This document shows positions 12,211 to 24,711 of a stretch of DNA of 64,000 nucleotides, piece after piece. Every line of letters starts with the position of its first letter. The stretch's first letter is position 1. The notes beneath the pieces are model-generated. The model had not been told where the DNA came from. It did not search any database and saw only the letters and a list, made by a program, of their open reading frames with translations. Source of the DNA: Salticus scenicus (Eukaryota > Arthropoda > Arachnida > Araneae > Salticidae); assembly GCA_963930645.1 (NCBI GenBank), contig OZ005654.1, forward strand, positions 267,740,700 through 267,804,699, written 5' to 3'. The position numbers were made by a program, and so were the translations under genes.

Positions 12211-12490
12211 TGTTAAATATATGTGCTTTTCCGAAATACGAACCTTTATGTTGCGCTAGTACTAGTGAAACTATTCACACGGTTTTAGAATGGAATTAAA
12301 TGACCGTGACAGTGTTTTAAAGAATTCACTTATTCCAGGGAAGATGGAAAGTAAAAGAAATCGGAGAAGGGACGTTTCTGCGACAGTAAACGTATGACTA
12401 CGCGCGCCTGTGTGAAAAATGTGGCACTGGGAGGTCAATCTCGTAATTTTTCGTTGGCAAGTAGAGGGCTAAAAGAAATTCATTTAATTA
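12211..12490. repeat. second copy of the 283-bp repeat
   Basis: Direct repeat of 11930-12200 at an offset of 283 bp. Shared phrases are 'ttccgaaatacgaaccttta', 'cacacggttttagaatggaa', 'cgcgcctgtgtgaaaaatgt' and 'aatctcgtaattttt'. Its own TTAA borders have mutated (end reads 'gagggctaaaag'). Confidence 0.8.
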
Positions 12491-12665
12491 AAGAATTTCA
12501 GAACGAATTAAAACATGTGATACGCATTTCAAACATAATGTGATCGATATGTTTTTAAACAAATTATCATTGGCGATTAAAAGTGTATCGTCTGTAACAT
12601 TAACTGAATAAAACATAGTTCAAACATGATGAATCAGCGCTAGTCATTTTGAAAGCTGAATTGCA

Positions 12666-12740
12666 TCCCCCCCCCCCCCCAAAAAAAAAAAAAAAAAAAA
12701 AAAAAATCATGCTATGAAATTGGTATAGTTACAAAGATGT

Positions 12741-12772
<32 letters not shown>
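12666..12772. repeat. poly-C/poly-A and poly-T homopolymers
   Basis: A C14/A26 block near 12666-12706 and a T31 block near 12742-12772. This stretch is prone to assembly error. Confidence 0.85.
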
Positions 12773-12774
<2 letters not shown>

Positions 12775-13085
12775 CTGTATCCAAGGAAACAAACGATAAA
12801 TCCCTACTATAAAAAGAAAATCATAGAACCGGATTTTAAAAGTTATAAGTACAAAATTTTAAATAAGCAGCATAAGATACAAGAACTCTCAGTTTATGGT
12901 GTTTATTCAATGTTTTGTACTGACAGCCTGATATATGTACTACTAATAACTTACGAAATAATAATAATTATAATGATAAACAGTCCAAGAGTAAGGACTA
13001 GAATTGGCAAATAGAAAAGGAAACGTATTTTACCACGGCAATATGACATCGTTAGCAGCATGTAAAAAAATCTTGAAACTTACAA

Positions 13086-14232
13086 GTCGAGGTCACATTA
13101 TGAAAAATTCAGATCTGGACGAAATTGCGCAGGATTGTAGTATACTATGAAGGTAATAACATATTAAAGTAGTAGCAACCAGTAGCAAGCAGCAGCGCGC
13201 GGCTGGCACATAGACGAACTGGGTTCAATGCTAACTACAGGACTTTTTTTCTTCTTCTTTAATTTTTTATGTAATCTAAATTTTTATTTATTTTTACTTT
13301 ATTTGTTAATTGAATTCAAAAATAAAAAAGTTTGATAAAAGTTTGTTTAATTTTCTTGAATATAAAATAAATAAATTTTTCTATTTTTAATATTTATAAC
13401 TTAAATATACAATAAATTTCTGTAACATAAAAAAAAAAAAAAAATGTTTTGTTTTAACTATAAAATAAGGTAAAACTAAAGAAAGATATGCTATCTTTAA
13501 ATGAGGATTTTAAATGTTAATCAACACACTTTCTTCTTCGACAACGACTTGCTTTTTTTTATCCTTCTGGGCACGAAATAAAAATTCAGCTGCTCTCTAT
13601 TATTGCCAGGCTAAAAGCGTTTACGTAATTTATACGCATTATAACCAAATAAGGAACCTCAAACACCTGCTAAGTACACCTGCTAACTAGTTTACACTTT
13701 GTTTTACAGTATGCTTATTTTTTAATTATTTAAATTTTTTGTCTGTTTGTATTTATATTTGTTATTTAGAGTTTTGTAAAATTAAAATTTATTTTTTTAA
13801 GTTATAGCAATTTGTTGTATTTTTAAGTTATGAATATTAAAAATAGAAATATTTGTTTATTTTTATATTCAAGAAAATTAATTTTTTTTTTTTTTATTAA
13901 AATTTTTAAATTTTGAATTGAATTGTAAAATAAAGTAAAAATAAAAAAAAAGTGTAGATTGCATAAAAAATTAAAGAAGGAGAAGTAAAATGTCCCGAAA
14001 GGTAGCATCGAACACATGACGTCTGGCTGGCAGCCTCGTGCTTTAGGCTCACGCCACTGAGGCGTTGACTTGCGAAGTAACTTGTATTTAAAGATTAAGG
14101 AAAATTTAAACGATTTTTTCTCAAAATCCTGTAGCTAGTGGGTGCTACTGCTTTAATATGTTGTTAACTCCATAGTATACTAAAATCTTGCGAAACTTCG
14201 TCCCGATCTGAATTTTCCATTGTTATTTAAGA
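13086..14232. mobile_element. foldback element with SINE-like arms
   Basis: The left arm (13086-13445) is the inverted, diverged partner of the right arm (about 13795-14232), with a roughly 350-bp loop. Paired blocks are 'gaaaattcagatcggga', 'tagtatactatgg', 'aacatattaaagcagtag', 'cttctttaattttttatg' and 'ttttcttgaatataaaa'. Each arm has a Pol III B-box-like motif (ggttcaatgctaac left, gttcgatgctacc on the right arm's minus strand). That suggests two head-to-head copies of one tRNA-derived element rather than a transposase-mobilised foldback. Arm identity looks like 70-80 percent. Confidence 0.7.
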
Positions 14233-14349
14233 AGTGATGCCGCATCCTGCATATAGCAACATAGGATTATCGTTTATTTCAAAGTTAAAAAAATATATAT
14301 ATGGTAAAAACGGTAAAAATTCGGTAATAACGATGACTTCTAATTACAC

Positions 14350-14481
14350 TTAGTTGAGTTGTTTGCTGATAAGGACCAGAAGTACTATGAGCGCAAATTC
14401 GCCAAATTATTTGAAAGGCTGCAAAATGTCATCGAACAGAACGGAAGATATTTGACTGATTACAATCCATTTTTTGGGTAG
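14350..14481 (+). pseudogene. mariner transposase C-terminal fragment
   Basis: An open frame of 43 codons ending in TAG reads like the extreme C-terminus of a mariner transposase. In mariner proteins this region runs 'FFxxK...FYxxGIxKLxxRWQKVIxxNGxYxxD'. Here I see LFADKDQKYYERKFAKLFER followed by LQNVIEQNGRYLTDYN. The upstream frame is closed by a TAA just before 14350, and nothing more of the transposase is visible. It is an orphan fragment adjoining the foldback at 13.1-14.2 kb. Confidence 0.6.
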
Positions 14482-14711
14482 AAAAATATAAATTTCATTT
14501 TACATTAAACAAACGAAACTACTTTCTTACCGATCCAATATATTCCATAGTTAATTATCTTATATATTTTAATCGATTTAGATTTTTTTTTTCGTTACAA
14601 TGAGTATAGTTTTAGGTGAGGAATGCTATGTTCGTTTCATTTTGCAGCGTGTTGGTTTACCGCCTACTTTGTAATATGATGAAAAAAAACTAAACTAATA
14701 TTTGAAACCGA

Positions 14712-15035
14712 CATCCAGATGGATGGATGGGTTTTACGTCGCACTAGTGCTGTGCAGATGGGCAATTGGCGATGGTATGCGACATATCCCTAGAGGTGGT
14801 CCGGAGACATGCCATCACAATTTTGATCCTCCACGGAAGGGTTGGCACTCCCGCTTCGGTGACCCCCAGAGGTATATTTTTTTATGGGAACATAGAGGAC
14901 ATTGTGACCACGACAGATTTTACGTGGAGCAGCCACCATTAGTGTACACGACGGTTTTTGGCCGGCTTGAGTACCGAACCCGCAATCTTCCAATTACGAG
15001 GCCGGCGCTCTACCGACTGGGCTACCGCGGCCCCC
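14712..15035 (-). mobile_element. tRNA-derived SINE
   Basis: On the minus strand the head reads GGGGGCCGCGGTAGCCCAGT (from 15035) with A box TAGCCCAGTCGG (15024-15013) and B box GGTTCGGTACTC (about 14981-14970). These are 32 bp apart, as in a tRNA. The 3' end at 14712-14729 is a (CATC)n-type tail. About 324 bp in all, apparently full length. The 129-codon plus-strand frame across it (14702-15091) is antisense to the SINE and not a gene. Confidence 0.85.
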
Positions 15036-16544
15036 GACATCCGGAACCGGAAGACAAAAGCCAAACTATTCGCCAACATGTAGGCCGATGAGGAGAGAAA
15101 AAACTGTGGGTTAATATTAAAAAATTACGTGTAAATTTTAAATTCAACACAGAATTAAAAAAAAAACAGTTTAAAAAAAAACGCTAAAATCTATTTGAAC
15201 AAAAGTAACTTAGATTAATATTGGATTTACCAGTTCATTATCTGTGAAATTTAACAGATTTGTAACAGTTACAAAAACATGTTATAATTTGAAAGAACAA
15301 CAAAAAAACTATTTAAAAATAAGTTCCAATCTTTCTTTCTTTCTTTTTTTTTTTTTTACTTAACAAATAAAAAAATCTAGTTTTCCTTTTTAATATGGGC
15401 AGTTTACAATGTTAAAATTTTTCAAATATTAACTACATATTTTATATGCAATTGCATTATATAATTTCAAATTTAACCAAATAATAAATTTATAGAATTA
15501 TATTTTTCGTAAAGAATATATATATAACGGTATTCTCTGTATATTATATGAAAAAAAAAATAATAATAATACAGTTCTGTATAACACTTTTAAATATATA
15601 GTCAGGATAACTTGAATTATTCGTTACATAAAATATGATTTATCGTAATAATAAGAAATAGTAATAATAAAAAAGACAACAGTGAAGCGGTAAAACAATT
15701 ATTTATAAAAAAAAATCCTTTAATTTTACATTTAATAAAAAATATCTTGCATAACATAGCATAATTTTTATGTAAATAATTTTGTTTAAAAATAAACTCC
15801 ACTTTTTATAAATAGGCAATATAAATTTTCTAGAATTTTTCCTCTCAATAAATATTTTTACACTTTATTCTTGCGCACAATTCCCTCATGAAGAGCATTT
15901 TCACTGGAATAGAAGCAATCATTGAAAAAACTATTATAGAATTATTTTTCTGTTTACTTAAATTTTACTAGAGAATTCTGGTATTGAAAGTTCTTTTCGT
16001 GCAGAAGAAATTCAATTGGTTTATGATATTTTCTTCATCTTCCATGTCTTTTTTTTCCTTTTTAAAATAATATGGCAGAAGGTATATTTTCTTTAAAAAG
16101 AAATGATTGCTTTAGATATCGAAAGAAATAATATTTTAAATTTAACCCGTATATATATATTTTCAGGCTTAATAAATAGCTTAAGCTTCTATTTTATCAA
16201 AGAATATTATAAGTGGATTTATTTTTACTAGTCCTAGAAATATCTAGAAGGGTTAAGTATAAAGAAAACATAAGTGTCTTATATATAAATATATTTGAAT
16301 ATTTTAAGTATTTGATATAATAATATTTTTGTAAAGAATTATCTAAATCTAAGCATTTTTATTTATTTATTTTTATTTTTTTTAATAAAACATTTAATTT
16401 TCCATAAATAATTTATGTAAATTTTCCCTTTGTTAAATATCTTCTGCCTCAAGTAAAACATACACTTGAAATGAAAGTATAGGTATAAAATATTTTAAGA
16501 CTATTTTAAAACTCTAGAAACCTAAAAACACAAAACTGCGATAA
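15036..16544. other. gene-poor AT-rich stretch
   Basis: Nothing recognised apart from poly-T near 15345, (TA)n near 15518 and short A/T homopolymers. Confidence 0.5.
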
Positions 16545-17573
16545 AATAATTTGGTGTGTCACGCACACGACTTTCTCTTACCCTGAAATTTAATACTATA
16601 AATACAGGTTGCTGATTAATAAATAAGATAACGAGTACTGTTATGTAAACCTGCGTTAAACAATTCAAATTAGGCTTCGGAAGAGTTTTATATGATAATT
16701 CGTTCTGTGTGAGGGGGACTACCGCCCCCCTCAAACCCCCGTTTCATTAATGCACCTACATTTATAAAGAATTTAATTCGGCTATTAAAAAATAATTCTG
16801 TTTTAAAAAAATAAAATTTTATAAAATTTATTAAAATTATTATTTAAAAAAATTATATTTTAAGATAATGCAGACGACTTCCATATTAGAGAAGTAGTAT
16901 AACACTAAATATCGAAAAACAGTACATTTTATTCTCAATATTTAAAAAAAAAAAAAATCGATAACTTTGTTTTAAATTATCGCAGATCATGGTCCAACCA
17001 TTCGTTTTAAGGAATTGGCGAGCTCTTTTGAAAGATACCCATCATGAAAATTTACTCCCCTCGAGAGGGACTTCCCCCCGGGGAGGAAGGCGAGGCTCCT
17101 AAATACACAATTTTTTTCCCCTGTTCACTATCTCTATTACAAAAATATATATATTCGTTTCATTTGGTTTAGTGCAGTCGTTAAACTCTACTTACCTGCA
17201 ATTTCCCCCATAGACGTAATGTATTAGAATTCTCTTGATTGTCCCTGTACACGAACCATTTGCTTGATCTTAACGAAAAGCTTACTGTAGTATCCCTATA
17301 TCATACACATTTAGAATACCAAGTTTGAACTTTCTGCCATAATTTGTTTTTGAGATATGCTGATAACAGACTGACACACAGACTGACACACAGACACATG
17401 CACAGACACAGACACAGACACACACACAGGCATACATACACACAGACCATTTGCTAAAAACATGATTTTCGTATTCAGGGGACCTCAAAACGTGTAAATA
17501 TAACAAAATCTCGCGTTCGAAAATTTGACCCAAAAGCAATACTTTCTCTACCTTATGGGTAAGAGAAAGTAAA
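16545..17573. mobile_element. subterminal-inverted-repeat family, copy A (full)
   Basis: About 1.03 kb. Near the left end is ACTTTCTCTTACCC (16570-16583) and at the right end its reverse complement GGGTAAGAGAAAGT, with an 'aattttGTGTGTCAC-CACACGAC' leader outside the left repeat. Copies B (32145-34168) and C (34440-34830) define the limits. The right third (17205-17430) holds a (CAGA/CACA)n tract plus sequence equivalent to one 173-bp monomer in reverse: 'ccccatagacgtaatg', 'gtccctgtacacgaac'. It has no transposase. It looks like another HINE-type non-autonomous element; the superfamily is inferred only. Confidence 0.75.
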
Positions 17574-18499
17574 AATTCAATGATATTTCACTATTAGGAT
17601 TGGGTATATTTTAGATTATGCTCATGTAATATGTTCTAATATTGGCAATATTTGTTGCGTTTTGTATCCTGCAAAAAATCTTTAATCCACAGACTCGCCC
17701 ACCTACTTTCTCTCTCGCGACCTTCTTCAAGGAATGAAACACAAAAAATATGTTTCTAAGAAGTAATTTTTGTAATGAGCGAACACTATATTACCATATT
17801 TTGATGCAATTGAAATTTTGTTAAGGGTTGCACATGCTCTGTTAGAAACTATTTAGTGAAAATAATCACATCTGATGTAATTGCATGTCAAACTTCTTAA
17901 AAGTGTCTTCACACTGCGTCTAATTTCGTGCATGTTATAATTAAAAAGTGGAAATATTTTTAATATTTTTAGTATTTTTTATATGTTTGTTAAAAATGTG
18001 CTAGTCTCATGAAAATGTATCGAAATATTTAGAAGAAACCTAAAAATCACATGCTACAACCAAAAATAATTTGAAAAATTACTTTTTGAAAGTTTATCTT
18101 AGACATTTAAGTTCTTACTAGTTCGTTGTGCATTTATAAGACAAACTTTATGCTGAATTATTTGCCGTATAACATGTACTTTACAAGACAGAAATTACAA
18201 GCAAATTGATGAAATTTAATATTCGTGAAAACATAAAAATTCTAAAAAGTACAAAAAAAAAAAAAAAAAAAAAAAAAAAAACACTGTTTGTAGAGTATAT
18301 CTTCTTGTAACATTTCTCTCTCTATATATATATGTATTTAAATATCTTATAATAGAATGTAGAGTAATAAATAATAAAGTATGTAAAAATAATAATTATT
18401 ATTAATAAAAAAATATACTACTTAGTAATAATAATTATTATATTAATCAATAATATTAACAATAAAAATAATAAAAGAATTAAAAAAAAATTCCTTAAG

Positions 18500-18539
<40 letters not shown>

Positions 18540-18714
18540 CTTTTAACATGAAAAAGAAAAGTGATTAAGCTTTCTTAGAAAATGTATGTTTAATGATTAT
18601 ATCCTGTTAAACTAAATACACATTGTTCTCTTCATAAAGATTATAAAATTACTTATTCATAAATATTCGATTTCATAAGAAAATGTACCCGGAAAATATG
18701 TTCGCTGAAATTTT
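17574..18714. other. AT-rich spacer with microsatellites
   Basis: No gene recognised. Poly-A at 18252-18281 and (TA)n at 18503-18536. Confidence 0.5.
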
Positions 18715-18905
18715 ATACTATTTTTTAACATTTTTCAACGAAGGTGAAAATTGTTTCTGATTTTGGTTTGCCTGTCTGTGCACTAACTCCCATAAATAAT
18801 TATGAAATTCCCTGAAAGTGACATATGATATACAAGTTTACTATGGAATGATCCCTGTATGAAATAGAGGTAATATTACCCATGGTTTGTTTACAGGGTA
18901 ACCTG
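18715..18905 (+). repeat. dispersed repeat, partner of 11.34 kb
   Basis: Shares 'ttttttaacatttttcaacg...ggtgaaaattgtttctgatttt' with 11350-11400, followed by a short (CTGT) stub and 'ggtttgtttacaggg'. The last phrase also occurs in the composite repeats at 3187 and 5905. Confidence 0.5.
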
Positions 18906-19021
18906 AAAAAAAAAAATATAAAGCATTTCATTCTATGATATTTTTTTAAAACTATATTTAAATAACATTAATTTGACCAAATCATACGAAATTGCCATTT
19001 ATTACTCGTATGCACACACAC

Positions 19022-19055
<34 letters not shown>

Positions 19056-20681
19056 TATATAAAACAAAATAAATAAAATAAATAAAATAAAATAAAAGTT
19101 TTCTATTGAAAGCAATATAATTATTTTAAAAATTTACAGGTTCAAAAATATTCAGATAGATTAAGGGTAATAAATGGAAAATACTGCATTTGCATTTTCG
19201 TCTTTATTAAGCCTTTTTAACGCTCATTAGCGGTGTTTAAGATTAATAAAGATTTGAATTAATCTACATGCCTGTTATAATTATTTTCGAAATTCCGCCA
19301 AAGTAATATATGCCATTCAAATTCCCTATAGCATTTTAATTATTTAAAGTGGTATAAATAGTACGGATGACTTTTATACAGGAATGCCCAAAAGAATAAC
19401 AATGCATTACGTTTTATTAGAGAAATTTTTATAAATCACATTTAATAAAATTTGTTTTGCACAAATCATTAGCATATTAATAATGACATTGACATTTATT
19501 ATTAATATGTTAATATATGTTTTCTATAATACATGGAAGCATAAGCTACTCTAAAATATTCTGATTCATTACCGGCTATAATTGGAATTTACTGGAATTT
19601 CATTTCTGTTTGTGTTAAGGATTTTTCAAACTTTTTAATGTATAAAGCTGATTATGAGTTAAATTAATCTGTCTTTTTGTTATGTGATCACATAAGCAAA
19701 ATTATTGTCAGAAACAATATAATGAGTTGTTACTATTGGGATGTGTTAAAAGTCTATGTGAATACCACGATTTGTCGTTTTTGTTTGATACTTTTTAGAT
19801 TGTGCGGAGAAAGAAATGAAAAAATGTGAGCATACAAGTGCTGATATATATATATATTTATTTATTTATTTATTTATTCAGTGAAATTTGTTTTTCATTT
19901 TTACTTCGACTAATACTATTAATATTCGTGAAGTTTCTCCATATAATTCTGCTATCTTGAGACACAAATATCTCAGTCAAAAAAATGCATATCAAAATCT
20001 TTCTCAAAATTTAAATTTTTTTTTTTTTTTTCGAAATTTTATAGTTATATATTGTAAGTCATATTATTGATAAAGGTTATTTATTATTTAAACCTGAATA
20101 CGGGTATATATTAAGCAAAACTACGAGAGCCAGGGCACATTTAAATGGGGGGTAAATCGAACAATTAAAAATTTATAACAGAAGAAACAAAAAGTTAATG
20201 AATGAAAAGAAAGCTCAGACTTATTTCAAAGTTAATAGACGACTCGCTTAATTTAAAATTAACCTATTTTCATTTCCTTAGCTCCAATGTTATTTTGTTA
20301 ATAACCAAATTTGACGTCGTTCACAATCAATGTATTCATTGTTAAAAATGATGCAGTTTTCGTAAAAAAATGTGCCATAAGTAACACATTTATTCCAGTG
20401 TTTGTTCAGAAATTTCTCCTGGTACCGTTAGAGATATTAAGTGCACTTATACCTCATTGATCTAATACATTGCGGGATCGTACCTGCTATGAAAAATAAT
20501 GGAAACAACGCGCTATCTGTCCTATGCAGCAGATGCACAAACTTTCGTAACCAATTTCGTAAGAATGGTCACGTGGATTTTTTTTTTTTTTTTTAATCAT
20601 GACCACTTTTACAAAAAATAAAATAAATAAACATTGATATTGACACCGTTAATCTGGTATAGATGTTATAATAAATCGCTT

Positions 20682-20719
<38 letters not shown>

Positions 20720-21833
20720 GAAAAGAAAGAAAGGAAATACTATTTCCGTTCTATAGCAAATCAGAGAAAGGTTATGAAATTTTAAGCACTTATTTCAAAA
20801 CACTTAGCACAAGCACTTATTTCATTATGCTTTGAAGTTCTAGCAGTTATTCATGCTTAAGTATTCTAGTAATGTTTAAAATATTTTCATTGAAGCATTA
20901 TAATTATTTAAATTAACCAAGTATTGTAATACTTTCATTTTGCAAATGGTAAAACTATTTTTGACACGGGCTCTAATTTTTCATATCTTTTTTTCGTTTA
21001 GAATCCGGATATTAATTGTTTTATTTATGCATTTCTATATTTGTTTTATATTTTTATATTTTATCAAGAATAATTTTAATAAATATCAATTATTTTTACT
21101 TTTTATTTCTGTATTGTTATCTTATTCATTAACGAAAATTTAAATTATACCTTACCGAAAAAAAAAATCTACACATATGGAAATAATTCTTAGAATATAT
21201 CTACATCATAAAAAAAAAAAAAAAAAAAAAAAATGTTTTATCACACGCTAAAGAAATATATAAAACAAACCTAAACTGCTTCTTTTTGTAACCATTAAAA
21301 AATTACTTCTTCTTCTTCTTCTTCTTTTTTTTTTTTTTCTAAGCATTGTTTATATATATATATGAACAAACAAGTTTTTTCAATTGAAATCATTTTTCTT
21401 TTTAACAGAAAAAAAAAATAATAGAGCATTATTTTTTTTAGTAAAGTTTTTTATTCTTTTTATAATCTGACACAGTAACTTTATTTGATATAAGTTCTTA
21501 CTAATTATTATTATTATTTTTTTTTTATGTCTAAAAGAACTTATTAAAGCATTTTTTTTTTTTTTTTTTTTTTTAGAAAAAATAAACTTTTTCGAAATTG
21601 AAACTGTAACCCAAAGAAAATGTATTGTAATTTTAACTTTTAAATGATAAATGATATTTATGAGTATGTGAAATACATATTTATAAACAAGTCTAAACAA
21701 GTCTAAACAATTTTATATATGTATATATATTTATATTAATTGATATAAGCAGTGTTGAATACTAATTAAATAAACTTAAAAATTTCTGTAAAAGCAAATA
21801 AATAAATGACAAATAAGAGAATTAAAAAAAAAA

Positions 21834-21865
<32 letters not shown>

Positions 21866-22026
21866 AGAGTTATTTTTTCTAATATTTGTTTGAAAAAATA
21901 AATATCTCCAAAAAAAATTCTCTTTTACATACACAAATAATTAAATAAATAAATAAAATTTGTAGATATATAAATATTTACAAATATATAATTGTATTCA
22001 AGTTTGACATGGATAAAATGAGAGGT
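18906..22026. other. gene-poor, microsatellite-rich stretch
   Basis: No gene recognised. Contains (AAAT)n at about 19025-19100, (TTTA)n at 19855-19879, poly-T at 20579-20594, poly-A at 20685-20711 and 21211-21233, (CTT)n at 21307-21326, poly-T at 21551-21573 and poly-A at about 21834-21863. The longest open frames here (20940-21143, 21380-21700) are Ile/Phe/Lys-rich low complexity. Confidence 0.5.
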
Positions 22027-22220
22027 GTTGTTTTTGGTGTTCGGGTAAAGAAGACCAACTGTCTGCACTAGACATCTGGTCTTAAAGGAAAATTGGCCTA
22101 CATAGGGACCTTTTTTTTTATGGGGGGGAGGATTCGAGTTTCGAAGAAAACGAAGAGAAACACTGAACGGCTACGCCGACAGGCGCGACCTGGGATCGAA
22201 CGCGGTAATTCCCGTATTCC
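22027..22220 (-). mobile_element. possible 5'-truncated SINE
   Basis: A GC-richer island in AT-rich DNA. The minus strand carries GCGTTCGATCCCAGG, which matches a Pol III B box (GTTCGAtCCC), followed by non-tRNA sequence. I find no convincing A box upstream, so the head is truncated or diverged. This could equally be another kind of old repeat. Confidence 0.4.
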
Positions 22221-22441
22221 AGCTTCAAAGAATAAAATGACAGATGTGGTTTCCTAATTTCTAATTTTTAAATGAAATGTTCTTGCAAAATCAAAACTTT
22301 TTTGTTGCATTTTCAACATAATTGTTTGATATCTATCTATCTCTTTATCTATATAAAGATCATTTTCATTTAATTTAAACTTAAAATATCAAATTTCTTT
22401 AAATGCTTTTTTCTTTTAAAGGTCGAAACATATCACATGTA

Positions 22442-22640
22442 TTAACCCTTTAACTGCTCTGGGGTATATATACATTTTTCTGGAGTACGATCCTTTGTAT
22501 TGTACCGCTACCAGTGAAACTATACAAATTGATTTGATAATACAAATAAAATAACCTTAAAAGTGATGTTGACAGTGTTTTAGAAGGATTTGCTCCTTCT
22601 AAATTTTTGCTCCTTCCTCGGATTTCATAAGATTATTCTA
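22442..22640 (+). mobile_element. piggyBac-like terminus, diverged
   Basis: Starts TTAA then CCCTTTAACTGCTC, a typical piggyBac-type terminus. The next 150 bp are a diverged version of the 11.93-12.2 kb repeat: 'tatatatacatttttctgga', 'gatcctttgtattg', 'agtgaaactatac'. No matching right end is seen. Confidence 0.5.
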
Positions 22641-23236
22641 AAACTAATTTTGATTACTGGCTTTAGATATGACTGTGTGTCTCTTCTCATATTTCAAAAG
22701 CACAGAACATATATGCTTTTTGTGTGTATTATATATTTATAAATAACAACAATTCTGTGCATTTGTACTCAAATGTCAATCAGTTTGCTTACTTCTTATA
22801 TTACACAATCGTACAAAATTAAAACAAAAACACTGTACTTACTCATTTTCTTGTTTTGTGCAATTTTTCTTTAAACAAATAAACTTATAAAATTTGGATG
22901 GCATGTTCGTTTTAAAATAACTAATGGACTTCTATATAACATTATTTTAAGTAATAATTTTTAAATTTATATTAATTCAAAATTTCTTAAAAGCATGACT
23001 TGAAAGAATTCTAAGATTCTGAGACGGAAGGTGGTCGCTCACCACTATGCAGCGGTTTTGAGCGATTTCAACCTTTAGAGAGAGGCTCTGATGGCACTGT
23101 GGAGATTCAAAAGAGTTTCTAAAGATTAAACCTCCTCGATTGTTTATTGCATAAACAGAAAAAAAAAGAAAAGAAAAATACAGAGGTCGCAAAGCAGAGC
23201 TTTCACACGACAGAGGGCGACAAGGTAACAAGAAAT

Positions 23237-23239
<3 letters not shown>

Positions 23240-23284
<45 letters not shown>
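23240..23284. repeat. (CA)n microsatellite
   Basis: An uninterrupted AC-dinucleotide run of about 45 bp. It gives a spurious poly-(Cys-Val) frame on the minus strand. Flanking GC-richer text (23020-23130 and 23300-23340: 'ccgcctgagtggaaactcga') looks like old repeat, weakly echoed at 31545-31610. Confidence 0.9.
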
Positions 23285-23286
<2 letters not shown>

Positions 23287-23344
23287 TAATATACATAGGG
23301 CCGCCTGAGTGGAAACTCGAACGCGACAGTGGGCGGCTAGAGAA

Positions 23345-24699
23345 AAAAAAAAAAAAAAACATGGGTATCATGCCTTTCGTTTTGTTTGAAGGACTTGACC
23401 TGTGGGCTTAAAAGTCACTCATTTGATCTGTAGTTGAAAGAATTGAAAGATATAAGCTATTTTAGAATTGAAAGCAAAATTAAAAATGATGTTAATATTG
23501 CAGAAAAGTTTAAATAAACACAACGCCTGCAAACGTAAATTATTAATATCATTTTTTGTTCTTTATTCACTTTTCTTTTCGTTATTGACTAATGTATCTA
23601 AAAAATATATACATCTGAGCATGAAACGTAGGTGTGCTGATCATTAAAAACATATTCATTGACATTTTCATTATTCAGATAATGTTCATAATTTAAAATT
23701 TAATACTTAAAATTTAATACTTTTTTTTTCAAGGTGTTTTTTATGGTTGACAAATAAAAAGGAATACAAAGAAGGAAGTCCGGTTCTATATTAGCATTTA
23801 GAGGCATATGTAACATTTTTACTAATTTTTAACTCATCCTTAACATTTGTTAAAAAATATGCACAAAAGAATAAAAAGAAAAAACAGATTAATGCTTTAA
23901 TTTTACATGTCAATGAAATTGAATGGGTCATGTCAGCGTATTTAAATTATTTGGCATGCAAATATAATTGTAAGTGTTTATAATTTTTTACAGTAAAACG
24001 TGATGTAATGTGCGTGTGAGTCCCAGACTGTTGCCAATTGCGCATTTCGTAGCACAAGAGTGACATAAAACCCATTCACTCACTCGTGATAAAGACAATA
24101 GGTCCTGTTGGGTTGTATTATCTAAAGTGAATTATATTATTCAAAAAGAATGTAACTAATACATGTTTTAAAATTTTGCTATACCAAAATCCATACTTGA
24201 ATTTGCCAGCTTGTTATTCACATTATTTTATAGAAATGCATAAAAGAATACGGTCAGATTGCATTTTATTGCACAAACGTATGAACTACGGAAAAATTAC
24301 TAAACACTAATAAATTTTTAGTCTTTATTATTTTCTCAATTATCCATTGATTGAAATTGTTATCTACTACAGTAGGTGATCTTACTATTAGATTTTCTTC
24401 ATTTTGAAAATTTTTAATTTTATAAATAAATACTGTATAAAACAGCCTTGAACTTCAGACAGATAAAAAACAATCTTATACCATCCACAAACGATTTAGC
24501 CATAGGTGTAATAAGGGTGCCAACCACAAAATGAAGAGAAACAGAAATATATTTATTACCTTATATCATAAATAGTTTGTAAATTTAACACTTGATTCCT
24601 TTCTATTTACAATATTCATGTAAATAACTTTTTGTGAGATATCGGTATTTGTAGTAAATGATTTATATTTATTGTGTATCACGAAATAAAGTAATATGT
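23345..24699. other. gene-poor AT-rich stretch
   Basis: No gene recognised. A segment near 23995-24080 ('caattgcgcatttcgtagca', 'gagtgacataaaac', 'cattcactcactcg') is loosely similar to 41105-41170, a minor dispersed repeat. Confidence 0.45.
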
Positions 24700-24711
24700 T
24701 GAAAGCTAGTA

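Noticed and set aside
13190..13240. Functional tRNA gene
   Set aside because: A B-box-like motif only; no cloverleaf can be drawn, and the sequence belongs to a diverged repeat arm.
14702..15091. 129-codon plus-strand frame
   Set aside because: Antisense to a tRNA-derived SINE with clear A and B boxes and a (CATC)n tail.
21380..21700. 106-codon Lys/Ile/Phe-rich frame
   Set aside because: Low-complexity reading of A/T homopolymers.
22977..23371. Cys-Val-rich frames
   Set aside because: Translation of a (CA)n microsatellite and flanking poly-A.
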